A stretch of 64,000 bases of DNA from Neobacillus vireti (GTDB taxonomy: Bacteria > Bacillota > Bacilli > Bacillales > Cytobacillaceae). The stretch is from assembly GCF_001026695.1 (NCBI RefSeq), contig NZ_LDNB01000010.1:226884-290883 (forward strand), given 5' to 3'. The notes beneath the pieces are model-generated. The model was given only the letters and a program-made list of their open reading frames with translations. It did not search any database and was not told the DNA's origin. The translations under genes and the position numbers were made by a program. The number at the start of each line of letters is the position of its first letter. Position 1 is the first letter of the stretch. Positions 31,127-39,095 of the stretch are shown here, piece by piece.

Positions 31127-32224
31127 TCAACTTCTTATGAGATTTTTTGCTATCCAACCGACAGCACCATCTTTTTTAATCAAGCTGTATCCCGAACAGT
31201 TATCATCTAGCAGAGAAACGACATCGCCTTTCTTTACACTAATCTGAGCGCAGGATATATCTGTTTTCGCAAAGAATTGCCCATTCTCATTTCTATGAAT
31301 ATATTCATTTTTAACATAGCGCTGTTGATTCGTTCCTGGCTGCTTGCATGATGTAAAAAGATTGCCTTTTTCAACCGGGACAATTTCGTAAAATGGATAG
31401 GAGATAGAACCGGACATCTTTGGATCCGCCTTAAAATCTCCTCCGACCTTATATGTAGGGTAATGATCAACATAGGTAAATGAATAGGAAGTTTCATTGT
31501 TCGTTCTTTGCATGATTAAGGCATTTAATTGTCCGCTTTCTTTTACGTTGTTTCCACCGTCAATGGCAATGATTTTTTTCTCATGATGAATGATTGGATT
31601 ATGTTCCAAAACGTTGGTAGAATAATTTCCTACTGGCCAGTGCCCGACAACCACATATTTATCGGAGCGGTGGGACTTTTCTAAAAAGGCCGGCAGTGAA
31701 ACCGCCGAATCCCGATCTGTTTGTTTCCAGTCCTCAATGTCGGCCAACCCTGCATGAACAAAAATATATTCATCTGTTTCAATAGCCGTCGGCAATGCGG
31801 TCAGCCATTCTATTTCTTTGCAAAAATGCTTAGTCAGGCACTCCTTGATATTTTGGACCGTTGTCTCTTCGGTGATTTCAACCCCGATTTGCTGCAGCCA
31901 TTCATGGAAGATGGAGTCCTTTCGTGCGCGCAGGTAGCCCAGTAACTGCGGATTTTCATTTAGAAGCTCTTCAACTAAGGTTTCACAATTCCCCTCAATC
32001 ACATAAACCTTTGGATTCGTTGCCGCAAGTTCCATGACATAACTGACTACGCCCTTACTGTTGCTTCCTTTTTCGCATAGGTCACCATTGATTATCAAGT
32101 AATCTTCTGTTCCAAATAGAACTTTTTCAAGAAGCGCTTTAAAAAGCGCTAATTCTCCATGAATATCGGAAATCACAATCACTCTTGAATCATTTGGAAT
32201 CGATAGTTGTTTAATTTTGTCCAT
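31127..32224 (-). CDS. Metallophosphoesterase (PPP-type) with C-terminal SH3-like domain
   Basis: A 365-residue protein. The calcineurin-like domain has VISDIHGE, IINGDLCEKGSNS, VIEGNCE (GNHE-like with Cys in place of His), IFVHAGLAD and VVGHWPVG, the five-motif arrangement of PPP-type and ApaH-like phosphatases. After IAIDGGNN comes a tail ending GDVVSLLDDNCSGYSLIKKDGAVGWIAKNLI, a bacterial SH3-type fold. Such enzymes dephosphorylate proteins or dinucleotide polyphosphates. GNCE rather than GNHE removes the usual catalytic His next to the metal ligand Asn, so activity may be altered. ATG 32224 follows AAAGGGG with 8 nt spacing. There is no signal peptide, so it is cytoplasmic. Confidence 0.82.
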   Translation of the reverse strand: MDKIKQLSIPNDSRVIVISDIHGELALFKALLEKVLFGTEDYLIINGDLCEKGSNSKGVVSYVMELAATNPKVYVIEGNCETLVEELLNENPQLLGYLRARKDSIFHEWLQQIGVEITEETTVQNIKECLTKHFCKEIEWLTALPTAIETDEYIFVHAGLADIEDWKQTDRDSAVSLPAFLEKSHRSDKYVVVGHWPVGNYSTNVLEHNPIIHHEKKIIAIDGGNNVKESGQLNALIMQRTNNETSYSFTYVDHYPTYKVGGDFKADPKMSGSISYPFYEIVPVEKGNLFTSCKQPGTNQQRYVKNEYIHRNENGQFFAKTDISCAQISVKKGDVVSLLDDNCSGYSLIKKDGAVGWIAKNLIRS

Positions 32225-32275
32225 TTAAAATACCCCTTTTATCAAATCGACCTCTAACTTGTACTCTATGTACGT

Positions 32276-32737
32276 TTACAAATCTCTCTCAAGCATCACC
32301 ATATCCAATGCCCTTATCCCATTCTCATAAATTGGTGTTGGATACTTTTTAAAGAAATCCTTTTTAATCTCATCCATCCTAAACCCCAACTTTTGATAAA
32401 ATGCTAAGTTAGCAATACTTGAATTAGCCGTACCGACAAGCATTTTATTTAATCCCTTCATTTTATATAAACCGAAAGCCTCTTTAATTACTAATTTTCC
32501 TATTCCCTTTCCGCGGTAATCCTCGATAATAGCAATATTTTTAAGTTCGACGATTCCGTCCTGAAGGAAAATAAATTGAGCAACCCCTATGATTTGTCCA
32601 TTAAAGAGCATGGCGAACATCTCGCCATCATTGATATACTCTCTAACGATTTCTTCACTTTCATCCGCTAAAAGAAGATAGTCAAGAAATGAATTTCTTT
32701 TCTCCATTTCAATTGCCTTTAATTGAACTTCAAACAT
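32276..32737 (-). CDS. GNAT-family N-acetyltransferase
   Basis: A 153-residue acetyltransferase. Motif A is ELKNIAIIEDYRGKGIGKLVI, with the RGKGIG acetyl-CoA pyrophosphate loop, and NLAFYQKLGFRMDEI is motif B. The acceptor substrate cannot be predicted. ATG 32737 is chosen since GGAGGG lies 9 nt upstream; the longer frame begins at the edge of that site. It precedes the metallophosphatase gene on the same strand with a 51-nt gap and may be cotranscribed with it. Confidence 0.83.
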   Translation of the reverse strand: MFEVQLKAIEMEKRNSFLDYLLLADESEEIVREYINDGEMFAMLFNGQIIGVAQFIFLQDGIVELKNIAIIEDYRGKGIGKLVIKEAFGLYKMKGLNKMLVGTANSSIANLAFYQKLGFRMDEIKKDFFKKYPTPIYENGIRALDMVMLERDL

Positions 32738-32807
32738 AAGCAGCATCCCTCCAAATTACAATCTAATTTTAGCATAACTTGGTAAGCGGTATTGAATATG
32801 GGGTAAC

Positions 32808-32855
32808 GAAAAAGCCCAATTTCTCAGCATTATAGTGGAGAAATCGGGCTTTTTC
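32808..32855. terminator. Strong bidirectional terminator
   Basis: GAAAAAGCCCAATTTCTC pairs with GAGAAATCGGGCTTTTTC (one mismatch) around a 12-nt loop. It ends the sigma-factor operon before the acetyltransferase gene. Confidence 0.9.
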
Positions 32856-32906
32856 ATGTTGGAATTTCTTTAGAGTTGTCATAAAATCGATAACTATCGT
32901 TACTCC

Positions 32907-33152
32907 CTATAGAAAAATTAAAGCCTGTATTAAAGCGATTGCAGCAGCTCCTATTATTGGTGCAACTTTTAAAAGCATTACCCCACCAGTTGTAGAAATG
33001 AATGGATCCACTGGGTCCTTTGCTGGTGATGCTAGAAGATTAATGAATCGTTCCCACCTACTAGATTTCATTGGGAAATCAGGTATCTCTACATGATATT
33101 CATCCATCTTTGTACACAGATGATGGTCCTTTTTAAAGGGATCGTGACTCAT
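32907..33152 (-). CDS. Small membrane protein, last gene of the ECF sigma operon
   Basis: An 81-residue protein not matched to a family by eye. Residues 1-50 are polar (KKDHHLCTKMDEYHVEIPDF), and one hydrophobic C-terminal segment (VAPIIGAAAIALIQALIFL) should span the membrane with a short outside tail. Its start overlaps the sigma-factor gene by 20 nt, so the two are translationally coupled. A small, tail-anchored partner of a sigma factor would fit a regulator, but it shows no recognisable anti-sigma zinc motif. Function unknown. Confidence 0.7.
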   Translation of the reverse strand: MSHDPFKKDHHLCTKMDEYHVEIPDFPMKSSRWERFINLLASPAKDPVDPFISTTGGVMLLKVAPIIGAAAIALIQALIFL

Positions 33153-33678
33153 TTTCGTCTCCCTCCAATTCTTCTTTTAATCTGTTGATTGCTGTGTGTA
33201 ATCTTGATTTAACCGTCCCAGTCGGAATTTCAAGGATTTTGGCTATTTCTTCTTGTGGCATATCGTGATAGTAAAAAAGTAAAATAACAGCACGCTGTAG
33301 TTCAGGGAGCTTTGCAATAGCTTCCCGAATCGTCATTCTGTCTGAATGATGGAATTCTTCGGTCTGTATCGGAGTAAGAAAGGGCAAAAGGCCCCTCCAT
33401 TTTTTACGGCGGTTTAATTTTGTTATCATCAATCGATAGGCAATTTGAAAAAGATATGATTTTAGTTTTCCATTCCTTGGATTGTAATTATGCTTATAAC
33501 GCTGAAGTTTAACAAATGTATCTTGAACGATATCAATGCTTAATTGCTCATCTCTTGTATAACGGAAAATAAACGAATAAAGGGACTGTTTTAATAGGGT
33601 GTATATGCCTTCTAACGCCCCGTCATCTCCATTTTGATAAGCTGTCATCAATTCATCCTCACGCTCACTCAATTTCAT
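33133..33678 (-). CDS. ECF-type RNA polymerase sigma factor
   Basis: A 181-residue sigma-70-family protein. Region 2 (LYSFIFRYTRDEQLSIDIVQ and DTFVKLQRY) binds the -10 and core polymerase, and region 4 (LPELQRAVILLFYYHDMPQEE, then IAKILEIPTGTVKSRLHTAI) is the -35-binding helix-turn-helix. It has the usual ECF length without regions 1 and 3. It overlaps its upstream gene by 14 nt and its downstream gene by 20 nt, so all three are one unit. A candidate ECF-type promoter upstream (TGAACC-N15/16-GTATAG) suggests autoregulation. The two partners do not look like the usual zinc anti-sigma factors. Closest B. subtilis counterpart not certain. Confidence 0.88.
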   Translation of the reverse strand: MKLSEREDELMTAYQNGDDGALEGIYTLLKQSLYSFIFRYTRDEQLSIDIVQDTFVKLQRYKHNYNPRNGKLKSYLFQIAYRLMITKLNRRKKWRGLLPFLTPIQTEEFHHSDRMTIREAIAKLPELQRAVILLFYYHDMPQEEIAKILEIPTGTVKSRLHTAINRLKEELEGDENESRSL

Positions 33679-34036
33679 CGCCCCAGCGTTCCTTGATAGC
33701 TTTCAAAGTCATTGATACCCTGCAAATTAAGTAAATAATTGAAACAAGTGTCCATACTTGTGCTTGGTTGGTAAAGAATTGCACAAAAACATTCTTAATC
33801 GTTTCACCACTAGAGACTAAAAAATTTAGAACCTGAACACAAATAATGGAATATATAGCTAGACCAAGCGTAAGTGTATCAAAAACATTCCATCTTAAAT
33901 AGATCTTCGTTTTCTTATAATTGATTTTACCATTTTCACGGATAACATATTTGCGATTCATTGGAATAGAAATTGCTAAAATAAATATCAATAAACAACC
34001 TGCAACGATAATAGAAACAATCCAGCCAGTATCCAT
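33665..34036 (-). CDS. Membrane protein, first gene of the ECF sigma operon
   Basis: A 123-residue protein with about three to four hydrophobic segments (VSIIVAGCLLIFILAISIP, LTLGLAIYSIICVQVLNFLV, VWTLVSIIYLICRV) and a basic cytoplasmic loop (NRKYVIRENGKINYKKTKIY). The family was not recognised. It precedes and overlaps the sigma-factor gene, an unusual order because anti-sigma genes normally follow. It might sense envelope state and hold the sigma factor, but that is inference. ATG 34036 follows GGGGGATG. Confidence 0.72.
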   Translation of the reverse strand: MDTGWIVSIIVAGCLLIFILAISIPMNRKYVIRENGKINYKKTKIYLRWNVFDTLTLGLAIYSIICVQVLNFLVSSGETIKNVFVQFFTNQAQVWTLVSIIYLICRVSMTLKAIKERWGDEIE

Positions 34037-34067
34037 TTAAACATCCCCCATCCACCTTCTTTACTAC

Positions 34068-34096
34068 CTATACAAATGAGAAGGCAAAAAGGTTCA
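34068..34096 (-). promoter_or_regulatory. Candidate ECF-type promoter of the sigma operon
   Basis: On the minus strand, TGAACC (34096-34091) followed by tttttgcc and a GTATAG (34073-34068) resembles autoregulated ECF promoters (GAAC-type -35). It lies about 35 nt upstream of the first gene. Confidence 0.4.
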
Positions 34097-34146
34097 TTTA
34101 AAATGAAAAAAGTTTTTTGTCTAACACTCTTCTCCTATAGCTCAAT

Positions 34147-34172
34147 GTTTCAACCAATTTATAGAAGGGTAC
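34147..34172 (+). promoter_or_regulatory. SigB-type promoter of the PfpI/DJ-1 gene
   Basis: GTTTCA (34147-34152), a 14-bp spacer and GGGTAC (34167-34172). The -35 and spacer length are identical to those upstream of the YflT-like gene at 31016-31041. Confidence 0.72.
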
Positions 34173-34207
34173 TTTAAGCTGTAGTCATAGATAAGGAGTT
34201 GTTTTCA

Positions 34208-34723
34208 TTGAGCAAAAAAATTGCTGTTCTAGTAACCGATTATTTTGAGGACTCCGAATTTGCAGAGCCTGTGAAGTCCTTTAAGGAAAAGGGCCATAAG
34301 ATAGCCGCAATCGAAATGGAAAAGGGAAAAAAAGTGAAGGGTAAGCAGGGACAAAGTGAGGCCGTCATTGATGAAAGCATTGATGATGTCTCTCCTGAGG
34401 ACTTTGATGCACTTTTCATTCCTGGTGGATTTTCACCGGATATACTTCGTGCGGACGAGCGTTTTGTTCGCTTTGCCAAAGCATTTATGGATGCTAAAAA
34501 ACCTGTGCTAGCCATTTGCCACGGCCCCCAGCTGCTAATCACAGCGGAAACACTTGAAGGGCGTGATGTAGCGGGTTATAAGTCCATTCATGTAGACTTA
34601 AAGAATGCCGGCGCTAATTTACATGATAAAGAAGTAGTCGTATGCCAGAATCAGCTGGTTACCAGCCGACAGCCTGAAGACATACCGGCCTTTGTACGAG
34701 AATCCTTGCGAATATTGGGATAA
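34208..34723 (+). CDS. DJ-1/PfpI-family protein (YfkM-like general stress protein)
   Basis: A 171-residue protein of the DJ-1/PfpI superfamily. The nucleophile elbow is LAICHGPQLL with the reactive Cys and adjacent His; the upstream Glu is in YFEDSEFAEP and the GG turn in FIPGGFSPDILR. Members are deglycases, glyoxalases or proteases acting on stress-damaged molecules. TTG 34208 lies 9 nt after AAGGAG; the longer frame from TTG 34199 abuts it. A SigB-type promoter upstream agrees with YfkM of B. subtilis, which is SigB-dependent. Confidence 0.9.
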   Translation: MSKKIAVLVTDYFEDSEFAEPVKSFKEKGHKIAAIEMEKGKKVKGKQGQSEAVIDESIDDVSPEDFDALFIPGGFSPDILRADERFVRFAKAFMDAKKPVLAICHGPQLLITAETLEGRDVAGYKSIHVDLKNAGANLHDKEVVVCQNQLVTSRQPEDIPAFVRESLRILG

Positions 34724-34730
34724 CAAAGAT

Positions 34731-34760
34731 GGCAGGAGGATCTTCCTTCTGCCTCTATAT
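34731..34760 (+). terminator. Hairpin after the PfpI gene
   Basis: GGCAGgAGGA and TCCTtCTGCC form a stem with a small loop, followed by an AT-rich but T-poor tail, so termination may be weak. Confidence 0.5.
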
Positions 34761-34904
34761 TATGGCTCGTTGAGATGGAATAGGAAAAAAATTTAATACA
34801 CAACTTCTACATTATAGATTTAATTTTTCTAGGAAGGGTACTACGAACTTTCCAACTTAAAGCAGGAATTTAATAAATTGCAAATTCCTCCAGTGATTTT
34901 AATA

Positions 34905-35780
34905 TTAAGCAGCGGGAAGGTATTCTCTCCATTCTTTCCATGCTTCCATGTAACCACTTAAGTCATGCGGATGAACTTTAATACATACACCGATTCGTGT
35001 ATATAATTGAAATAAAACTTCATCCACAAGCCGTTCCTTAGTAAAAGAAGCATGCTTATTCCACAACGAAAATAATGACATAAGCGTGCTTAAATTTAGA
35101 CTATCTGGCGAAGAACAAAATGCATACGTAAAATCGTATACTTTTGGACCAATTAAAGGTGATGGATCAATAACTCCTTTTAATTGATGATCCATATATA
35201 CAAAATTATGAACACCCGTATCCCCATGTAGATAATATTTCTCTTCTTGCTGATGATAAGCATCCAATTTATTTACTAATTTCACTATTCTCTTATGGTC
35301 CTCACTTGGCAGGAAATGGCCTATGTTCTCTTGGGCAAACTTTAAGCTACTTTGATTAAATTCTGACCATGAGTTTCTATGTATTCCATTTACTCTGCCC
35401 CAGGGAATGTTGTTATCAGCCATTTGGTATTTATCGAAAAGCTCATTTATTAAAATTGTCATCCATTCTAATTTAGATCCTCGATTATAGTGGGTCTCTC
35501 CAGAAATATACGAGTAGGCGATAAATTCTTTGTCATCGTCTGTATAAAGGACATTGGGAAACAATTTTATATCCTTATAGGCTAGCAGAAAATCCTCAGT
35601 AGCAGAAATAATCTTCGGATGGTCTATTTTTATTACAAAGGTCGGCCTATTATTTACAAGAAGAGTATATAATAGGCCATTGGTTGTGCCACTTCCTAAC
35701 CTCTTTAATTCCAGACCATCATTTATTATCAAACCTTTATTAATTAAGAAATCAATGATTTCATTTATTTTTTTCATCAT
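34905..35780 (-). CDS. Aminoglycoside phosphotransferase-like kinase (second in window)
   Basis: A 291-residue protein of the APH/choline kinase superfamily: YYLHGDTGVHNFVY contains the catalytic Asp and Asn, and LKGVIDPSPLIGPKVYDFTYAF supplies the metal Asp. The N-lobe holds KRLGSGTTNGLLYTL (nucleotide loop) and FVIKID (Lys). GAGG lies 5 nt before ATG 35780 (an adjacent ATG at 35777 is equally possible). The longer frame starts with TTG 35810 inside the VOC stop. It follows the VOC gene with a 26-nt gap; together they resemble a small resistance-type operon, though no substrate can be named. It shows little similarity to the kinase at 3813-4727. Confidence 0.78.
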   Translation of the reverse strand: MMKKINEIIDFLINKGLIINDGLELKRLGSGTTNGLLYTLLVNNRPTFVIKIDHPKIISATEDFLLAYKDIKLFPNVLYTDDDKEFIAYSYISGETHYNRGSKLEWMTILINELFDKYQMADNNIPWGRVNGIHRNSWSEFNQSSLKFAQENIGHFLPSEDHKRIVKLVNKLDAYHQQEEKYYLHGDTGVHNFVYMDHQLKGVIDPSPLIGPKVYDFTYAFCSSPDSLNLSTLMSLFSLWNKHASFTKERLVDEVLFQLYTRIGVCIKVHPHDLSGYMEAWKEWREYLPAA

Positions 35781-35806
35781 ATTTTCCTCGTTATGCGAAT
35801 CTTTCT

Positions 35807-36220
35807 TCAAGCAAGATATTTTTCTTTAAATATCGTACTCAATTCACTCCATACATCAAATTTATTTCCATCTAAATCATAAAAAACAAAGTTCCTTCCC
35901 GCGTGTCCCCGGTTCTCAATTTCACCAACTTTTATCTCTTTTTCTATAAACTCTCTATGAATAGCTTTTAATGCATCTAATCCATTCACTTCAAAAGTTA
36001 TCGAAAAACGCTCTTCTCCGTAAATATCATAAAAATTAGAAGTTTGATTTTCCTTTGCTTTAACAAGAAAAATGCTTTGGTTGGCAAAATTCAAAATTGC
36101 TTTGTCTTCATCTTTGTAGCTTAACTCTGCGCCTAATTTGTTTACGTACCATGTGGAGGAATTCTCCACATTCCTTACAGGTAAATATGTTGTACCCACC
36201 CTTACTAATTTTTCTTTCAT
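35807..36220 (-). CDS. VOC-superfamily protein (glyoxalase/bleomycin-resistance fold)
   Basis: A 137-residue single-module VOC protein: VGTTYLPVRNVENSSTWYVNK, followed by GAELSYKDEDKAILNF, a middle SITFEVNGLDALKAI strand, and the closing RNFVFYDLDGNKFDVWSE typical of the family. The expected metal-site residues are only partly visible, so it may bind rather than transform a ligand. AGGAGG lies 7 nt before ATG 36220. It is first in a two-gene operon with the kinase. Confidence 0.82.
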   Translation of the reverse strand: MKEKLVRVGTTYLPVRNVENSSTWYVNKLGAELSYKDEDKAILNFANQSIFLVKAKENQTSNFYDIYGEERFSITFEVNGLDALKAIHREFIEKEIKVGEIENRGHAGRNFVFYDLDGNKFDVWSELSTIFKEKYLA

Positions 36221-36371
36221 TTGATTGCCTCCTATTCATACCGCTTTTTTGCATAATATCTTTGAATTGTGTATTTACCAATTTACAAAACATTTACTCC
36301 TCAACAACGTGGAGTTAACAAGTTTGAGTTATCCTATCCTTAAGATAGATTCTTCTTAAGGGGGAATTATT

Positions 36372-36479
36372 GTGAAGAATTATTTTTTTGCAGCAATTCT
36401 AATAATCCTATTGTTTATATTGTTCGTACCTGTTAGAGAGGCCTTGGAAGAAGCATTTAGAATATACTTTTATTTTTGA
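36372..36479 (+). CDS. Small membrane protein, 35 residues
   Basis: A short ORF with GTG start, preceded by AAGGGGG at 7 nt. It encodes one strongly hydrophobic segment (FFAAILIILLFILFVP) followed by VREALEEAFRIYFYF and a TGA. The strong ribosome site and transmembrane composition make translation plausible. It stands between two minus-strand genes, with an inverted repeat (cttaagatagattcttcttaag) just upstream. Family and role unknown. Confidence 0.5.
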   Translation: MKNYFFAAILIILLFILFVPVREALEEAFRIYFYF

Positions 36480-36501
36480 AATATTTATTGCCAAATTTCT
36501 G

Positions 36502-37059
36502 TCAATTAAGAACTAAACCATTAAATCTTCCCATCAAAATAGTATTATAGTAATTCCCGTCAGATAGAACTTTGTCCTTTTTTAACATTCCCTCCACTTC
36601 AAAACCATATTTTTGATAAAGCGTAATTGCTTTGTCATTGGTTTCAAGTACATTCAAAGTAATTTTCTTAATTCCATTTGAATCCGCCCAATGAATCGAT
36701 TCTTTTAAAAGATTTTGTCCTATACCGTATCCCCAAAATTCTTTTAATACACAGACGCCAAATTCTACTTTATGAGAAGTTCTTTTCAATTTGTTCCCTT
36801 CACACCTTGAAAAACCTACAATTCTTTCATTTACTTCAGCAACTAAAAATAGGTTATTCATACTTTCTGTATCATCTTTAATGATCTGTTTAAAACCTAA
36901 TTCATCTATGTATGCCTCGCCACTTTCTCGATCTAAATTTTCTGTTTCACCATCGATTTGTACCCTTAGCTCAGACAAATTTTTTGCATCCTTTTCAGTT
37001 GCAGACCTAACAGAATAACGTAAATCATGTATGAAAAATTCTCTTGGATTACTCCTCAT
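36502..37059 (-). CDS. GNAT-family N-acetyltransferase
   Basis: A 185-residue acetyltransferase similar to RimI/RimJ and phosphinothricin-type enzymes. VEFGVCVLKEFWGYGIGQNLL is motif A with the acetyl-CoA loop, and ITLNVLETNDKAITLYQKYGF is motif B. AAGGGAG lies 9 nt before ATG 37059. It is monocistronic. The acceptor substrate cannot be told from sequence. Confidence 0.85.
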   Translation of the reverse strand: MRSNPREFFIHDLRYSVRSATEKDAKNLSELRVQIDGETENLDRESGEAYIDELGFKQIIKDDTESMNNLFLVAEVNERIVGFSRCEGNKLKRTSHKVEFGVCVLKEFWGYGIGQNLLKESIHWADSNGIKKITLNVLETNDKAITLYQKYGFEVEGMLKKDKVLSDGNYYNTILMGRFNGLVLN

Positions 37060-37230
37060 TATTATTCACTCCCTTCGCTTCTTTTAAATTAAATTATACA
37101 AAAATTTTTTAAGCATTTGCAAAAATTAGGAATTTTCCCAAAAGCTCATACTAACTATATTTGTAATCCCTCCTTAAATAAACAATTTCAAAAATGGAAT
37201 ACTAACATTATCTAATTGGAATTGGGTGGG

Positions 37231-38910
37231 ATGGAATTGAAAACCAATGAAAATACAGTATCTATTTTTGCTTTAGGCGGTATAAATGAAATCGGTAAAA
37301 ATATGTATGTTGTCGAATATGGAGAAGATCTCATCGTTATCGACTGTGGTGGTAAGTTTCCAGATGAGAGTTTATTAGGAATCGATTTAATTATTCCTGA
37401 TGTTACATACTTGGAAGACAATAAGGAAAAGATTCGTGCTTTAATTGTGACACATGGGCACGAAGATCATATTGGCGGAATTCCTTACCTTTTACGAAAA
37501 ATAAATGTCCCCATTTATGCAACACATTTTACTCTTGGTTTAATTGAATTGAAATTAGAGGAGCACCGGCTTTCTAGGGATACAAAACTCATCGCTATTG
37601 ATTCAGATTCCAAACTCGAGCTAGGAGAGTTGAATGTTTCCTTTTTCCAAGTAAGCCATAGCATTCCGGATTGTTTAGGAATTGTCTTTCATACGCCTGC
37701 CGGGAACATTGTTCATACCGGGGACTTTAAATTCGATTTAACACCTACAAATGAGCAATATTCGGATATTCATAAAATGGCGGCTATTGGTCAGCAAGGT
37801 GTCTTATGTTTAATCTCTGAAAGTACCAATGCCGAGCGCTCCGGCCTGTCACCATCTGAGCGTATGGTCGGCAGCCATATGAACGAGGCTTTTATGAAAG
37901 CTGATGGAAAGATTTTTGTTTCGACTTTTGCGTCGAATGTGAATCGTGTTCAGCAAGTGGTCGAAGCTTGTATGAAAACGAATCGAAAGCTTGCTTTGCT
38001 TGGCCGCAGTATGGTTAATGTAGTCTCCGTAGCGATTGAACGTGGATATTTAATCGTCCCGGAGGGGATGCTGATTGAAGCAAATGAAGTCGATCAATTA
38101 GCACCTGAAAAAGTTGCGATTCTTTGCACAGGGAGTCAGGGAGAGCCAATGGCTGCACTCGCCCGCCTAGCTAGCGGAAATTATCGGGATATTTCCGTTT
38201 ACCCTGGCGACACTGTTATTTTAGCAGCATCCCCTATTCCCGGGAATGAGAAAGATGTTTCCCGCATTATCGACAACTTATTTCAACTGGGCGCTAATGT
38301 AACATATGGATCAGGAAGCACAACAGGCATGCATGTTTCCGGGCATGGATACCAGGAAGATTTGAAGCTCATGCTTACCTTAATGAAGCCAACCTATTTT
38401 ATTCCCGTTCATGGTGAATTTAGAATGCTTCACCACCATCGTCTGCTCGCCGAATCAGTTGGAGTTGAGCCAGGAAATACGTTTATTATAAAAAATGGGG
38501 ATGTTGTGGATATCGAAAACTCCATTGCCCGTCAAACCCGGAGGATTCCGTCGGGCGATACGTATGTGGACGGAATGGGCGTCGGCGATGTAGGCGAAAT
38601 CGTGTTACGAGACCGAAAACAACTTTCTGAGGATGGCATGCTTGTGATTGTTTTAACCTTAAGTAAAACGGAGCGCAGAATTATTCAAGGACCAGACACG
38701 ATTACTCGCGGTTTCGTATACGTAAAGGATTCTGAAGATCTCCTCAGAGAGATCAACCGCCTCGTAAAAAAAACAGTTAATGATTTACAAGCGGAGAATA
38801 TTCGCCAGTGGAATGTAGTCAAACAAAATATTAAAAAATCGGTAGGCCAATATTTATTTACAAGAACGAAAAGAAGGCCGATGATTCTTCCGATTATTAT
38901 TGAAATTTAA
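37231..38910 (+). CDS. Ribonuclease J-family protein
   Basis: A 559-residue metallo-beta-lactamase/beta-CASP nuclease. FALGGINEIGKNMYVVEYG opens the fold; THGHEDHIGG, SHSIPDCLG and VHTGDFKFD are the zinc motifs; VSTFASNVNRVQQV and HVSGHGYQEDLKLML belong to beta-CASP; the C-terminus ends FTRTKRRPMILPIIIEI like RNases J1 and J2. It processes and degrades RNA as an endonuclease and 5' exonuclease. It differs throughout from B. subtilis J1 and J2 as I recall them, so it is probably an additional paralogue. ATG 37231 is used, but its site (GGGTGGG) abuts it; TTG 37237 would give better spacing. It is monocistronic with a terminator after it. Confidence 0.9.
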   Translation: MELKTNENTVSIFALGGINEIGKNMYVVEYGEDLIVIDCGGKFPDESLLGIDLIIPDVTYLEDNKEKIRALIVTHGHEDHIGGIPYLLRKINVPIYATHFTLGLIELKLEEHRLSRDTKLIAIDSDSKLELGELNVSFFQVSHSIPDCLGIVFHTPAGNIVHTGDFKFDLTPTNEQYSDIHKMAAIGQQGVLCLISESTNAERSGLSPSERMVGSHMNEAFMKADGKIFVSTFASNVNRVQQVVEACMKTNRKLALLGRSMVNVVSVAIERGYLIVPEGMLIEANEVDQLAPEKVAILCTGSQGEPMAALARLASGNYRDISVYPGDTVILAASPIPGNEKDVSRIIDNLFQLGANVTYGSGSTTGMHVSGHGYQEDLKLMLTLMKPTYFIPVHGEFRMLHHHRLLAESVGVEPGNTFIIKNGDVVDIENSIARQTRRIPSGDTYVDGMGVGDVGEIVLRDRKQLSEDGMLVIVLTLSKTERRIIQGPDTITRGFVYVKDSEDLLREINRLVKKTVNDLQAENIRQWNVVKQNIKKSVGQYLFTRTKRRPMILPIIIEI

Positions 38911-38941
38911 GTGCAAGCACAACTACCATTTCAAAAAAAAC

Positions 38942-38986
38942 AGTCATAAAAAGAAACATCCAACTTGGAAGCTTCTTTTTATGACT
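38942..38986. terminator. Bidirectional terminator after the RNase J gene
   Basis: AGTCATAAAAAGAA and TTCTTTTTATGACT pair over 14 bp around a 17-nt loop. It separates the RNase J gene from the convergent cysK. Confidence 0.8.
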
Positions 38987-39095
38987 ATAATCGGGGTTAT
39001 TAACGATAGTGTGAAGCCCAAATCCGGCTTATTGGAGCCCATTCCTCCGGAAAAATTAGAAGATTCCATTCTTCTAATAAAAATCACAGATTACT

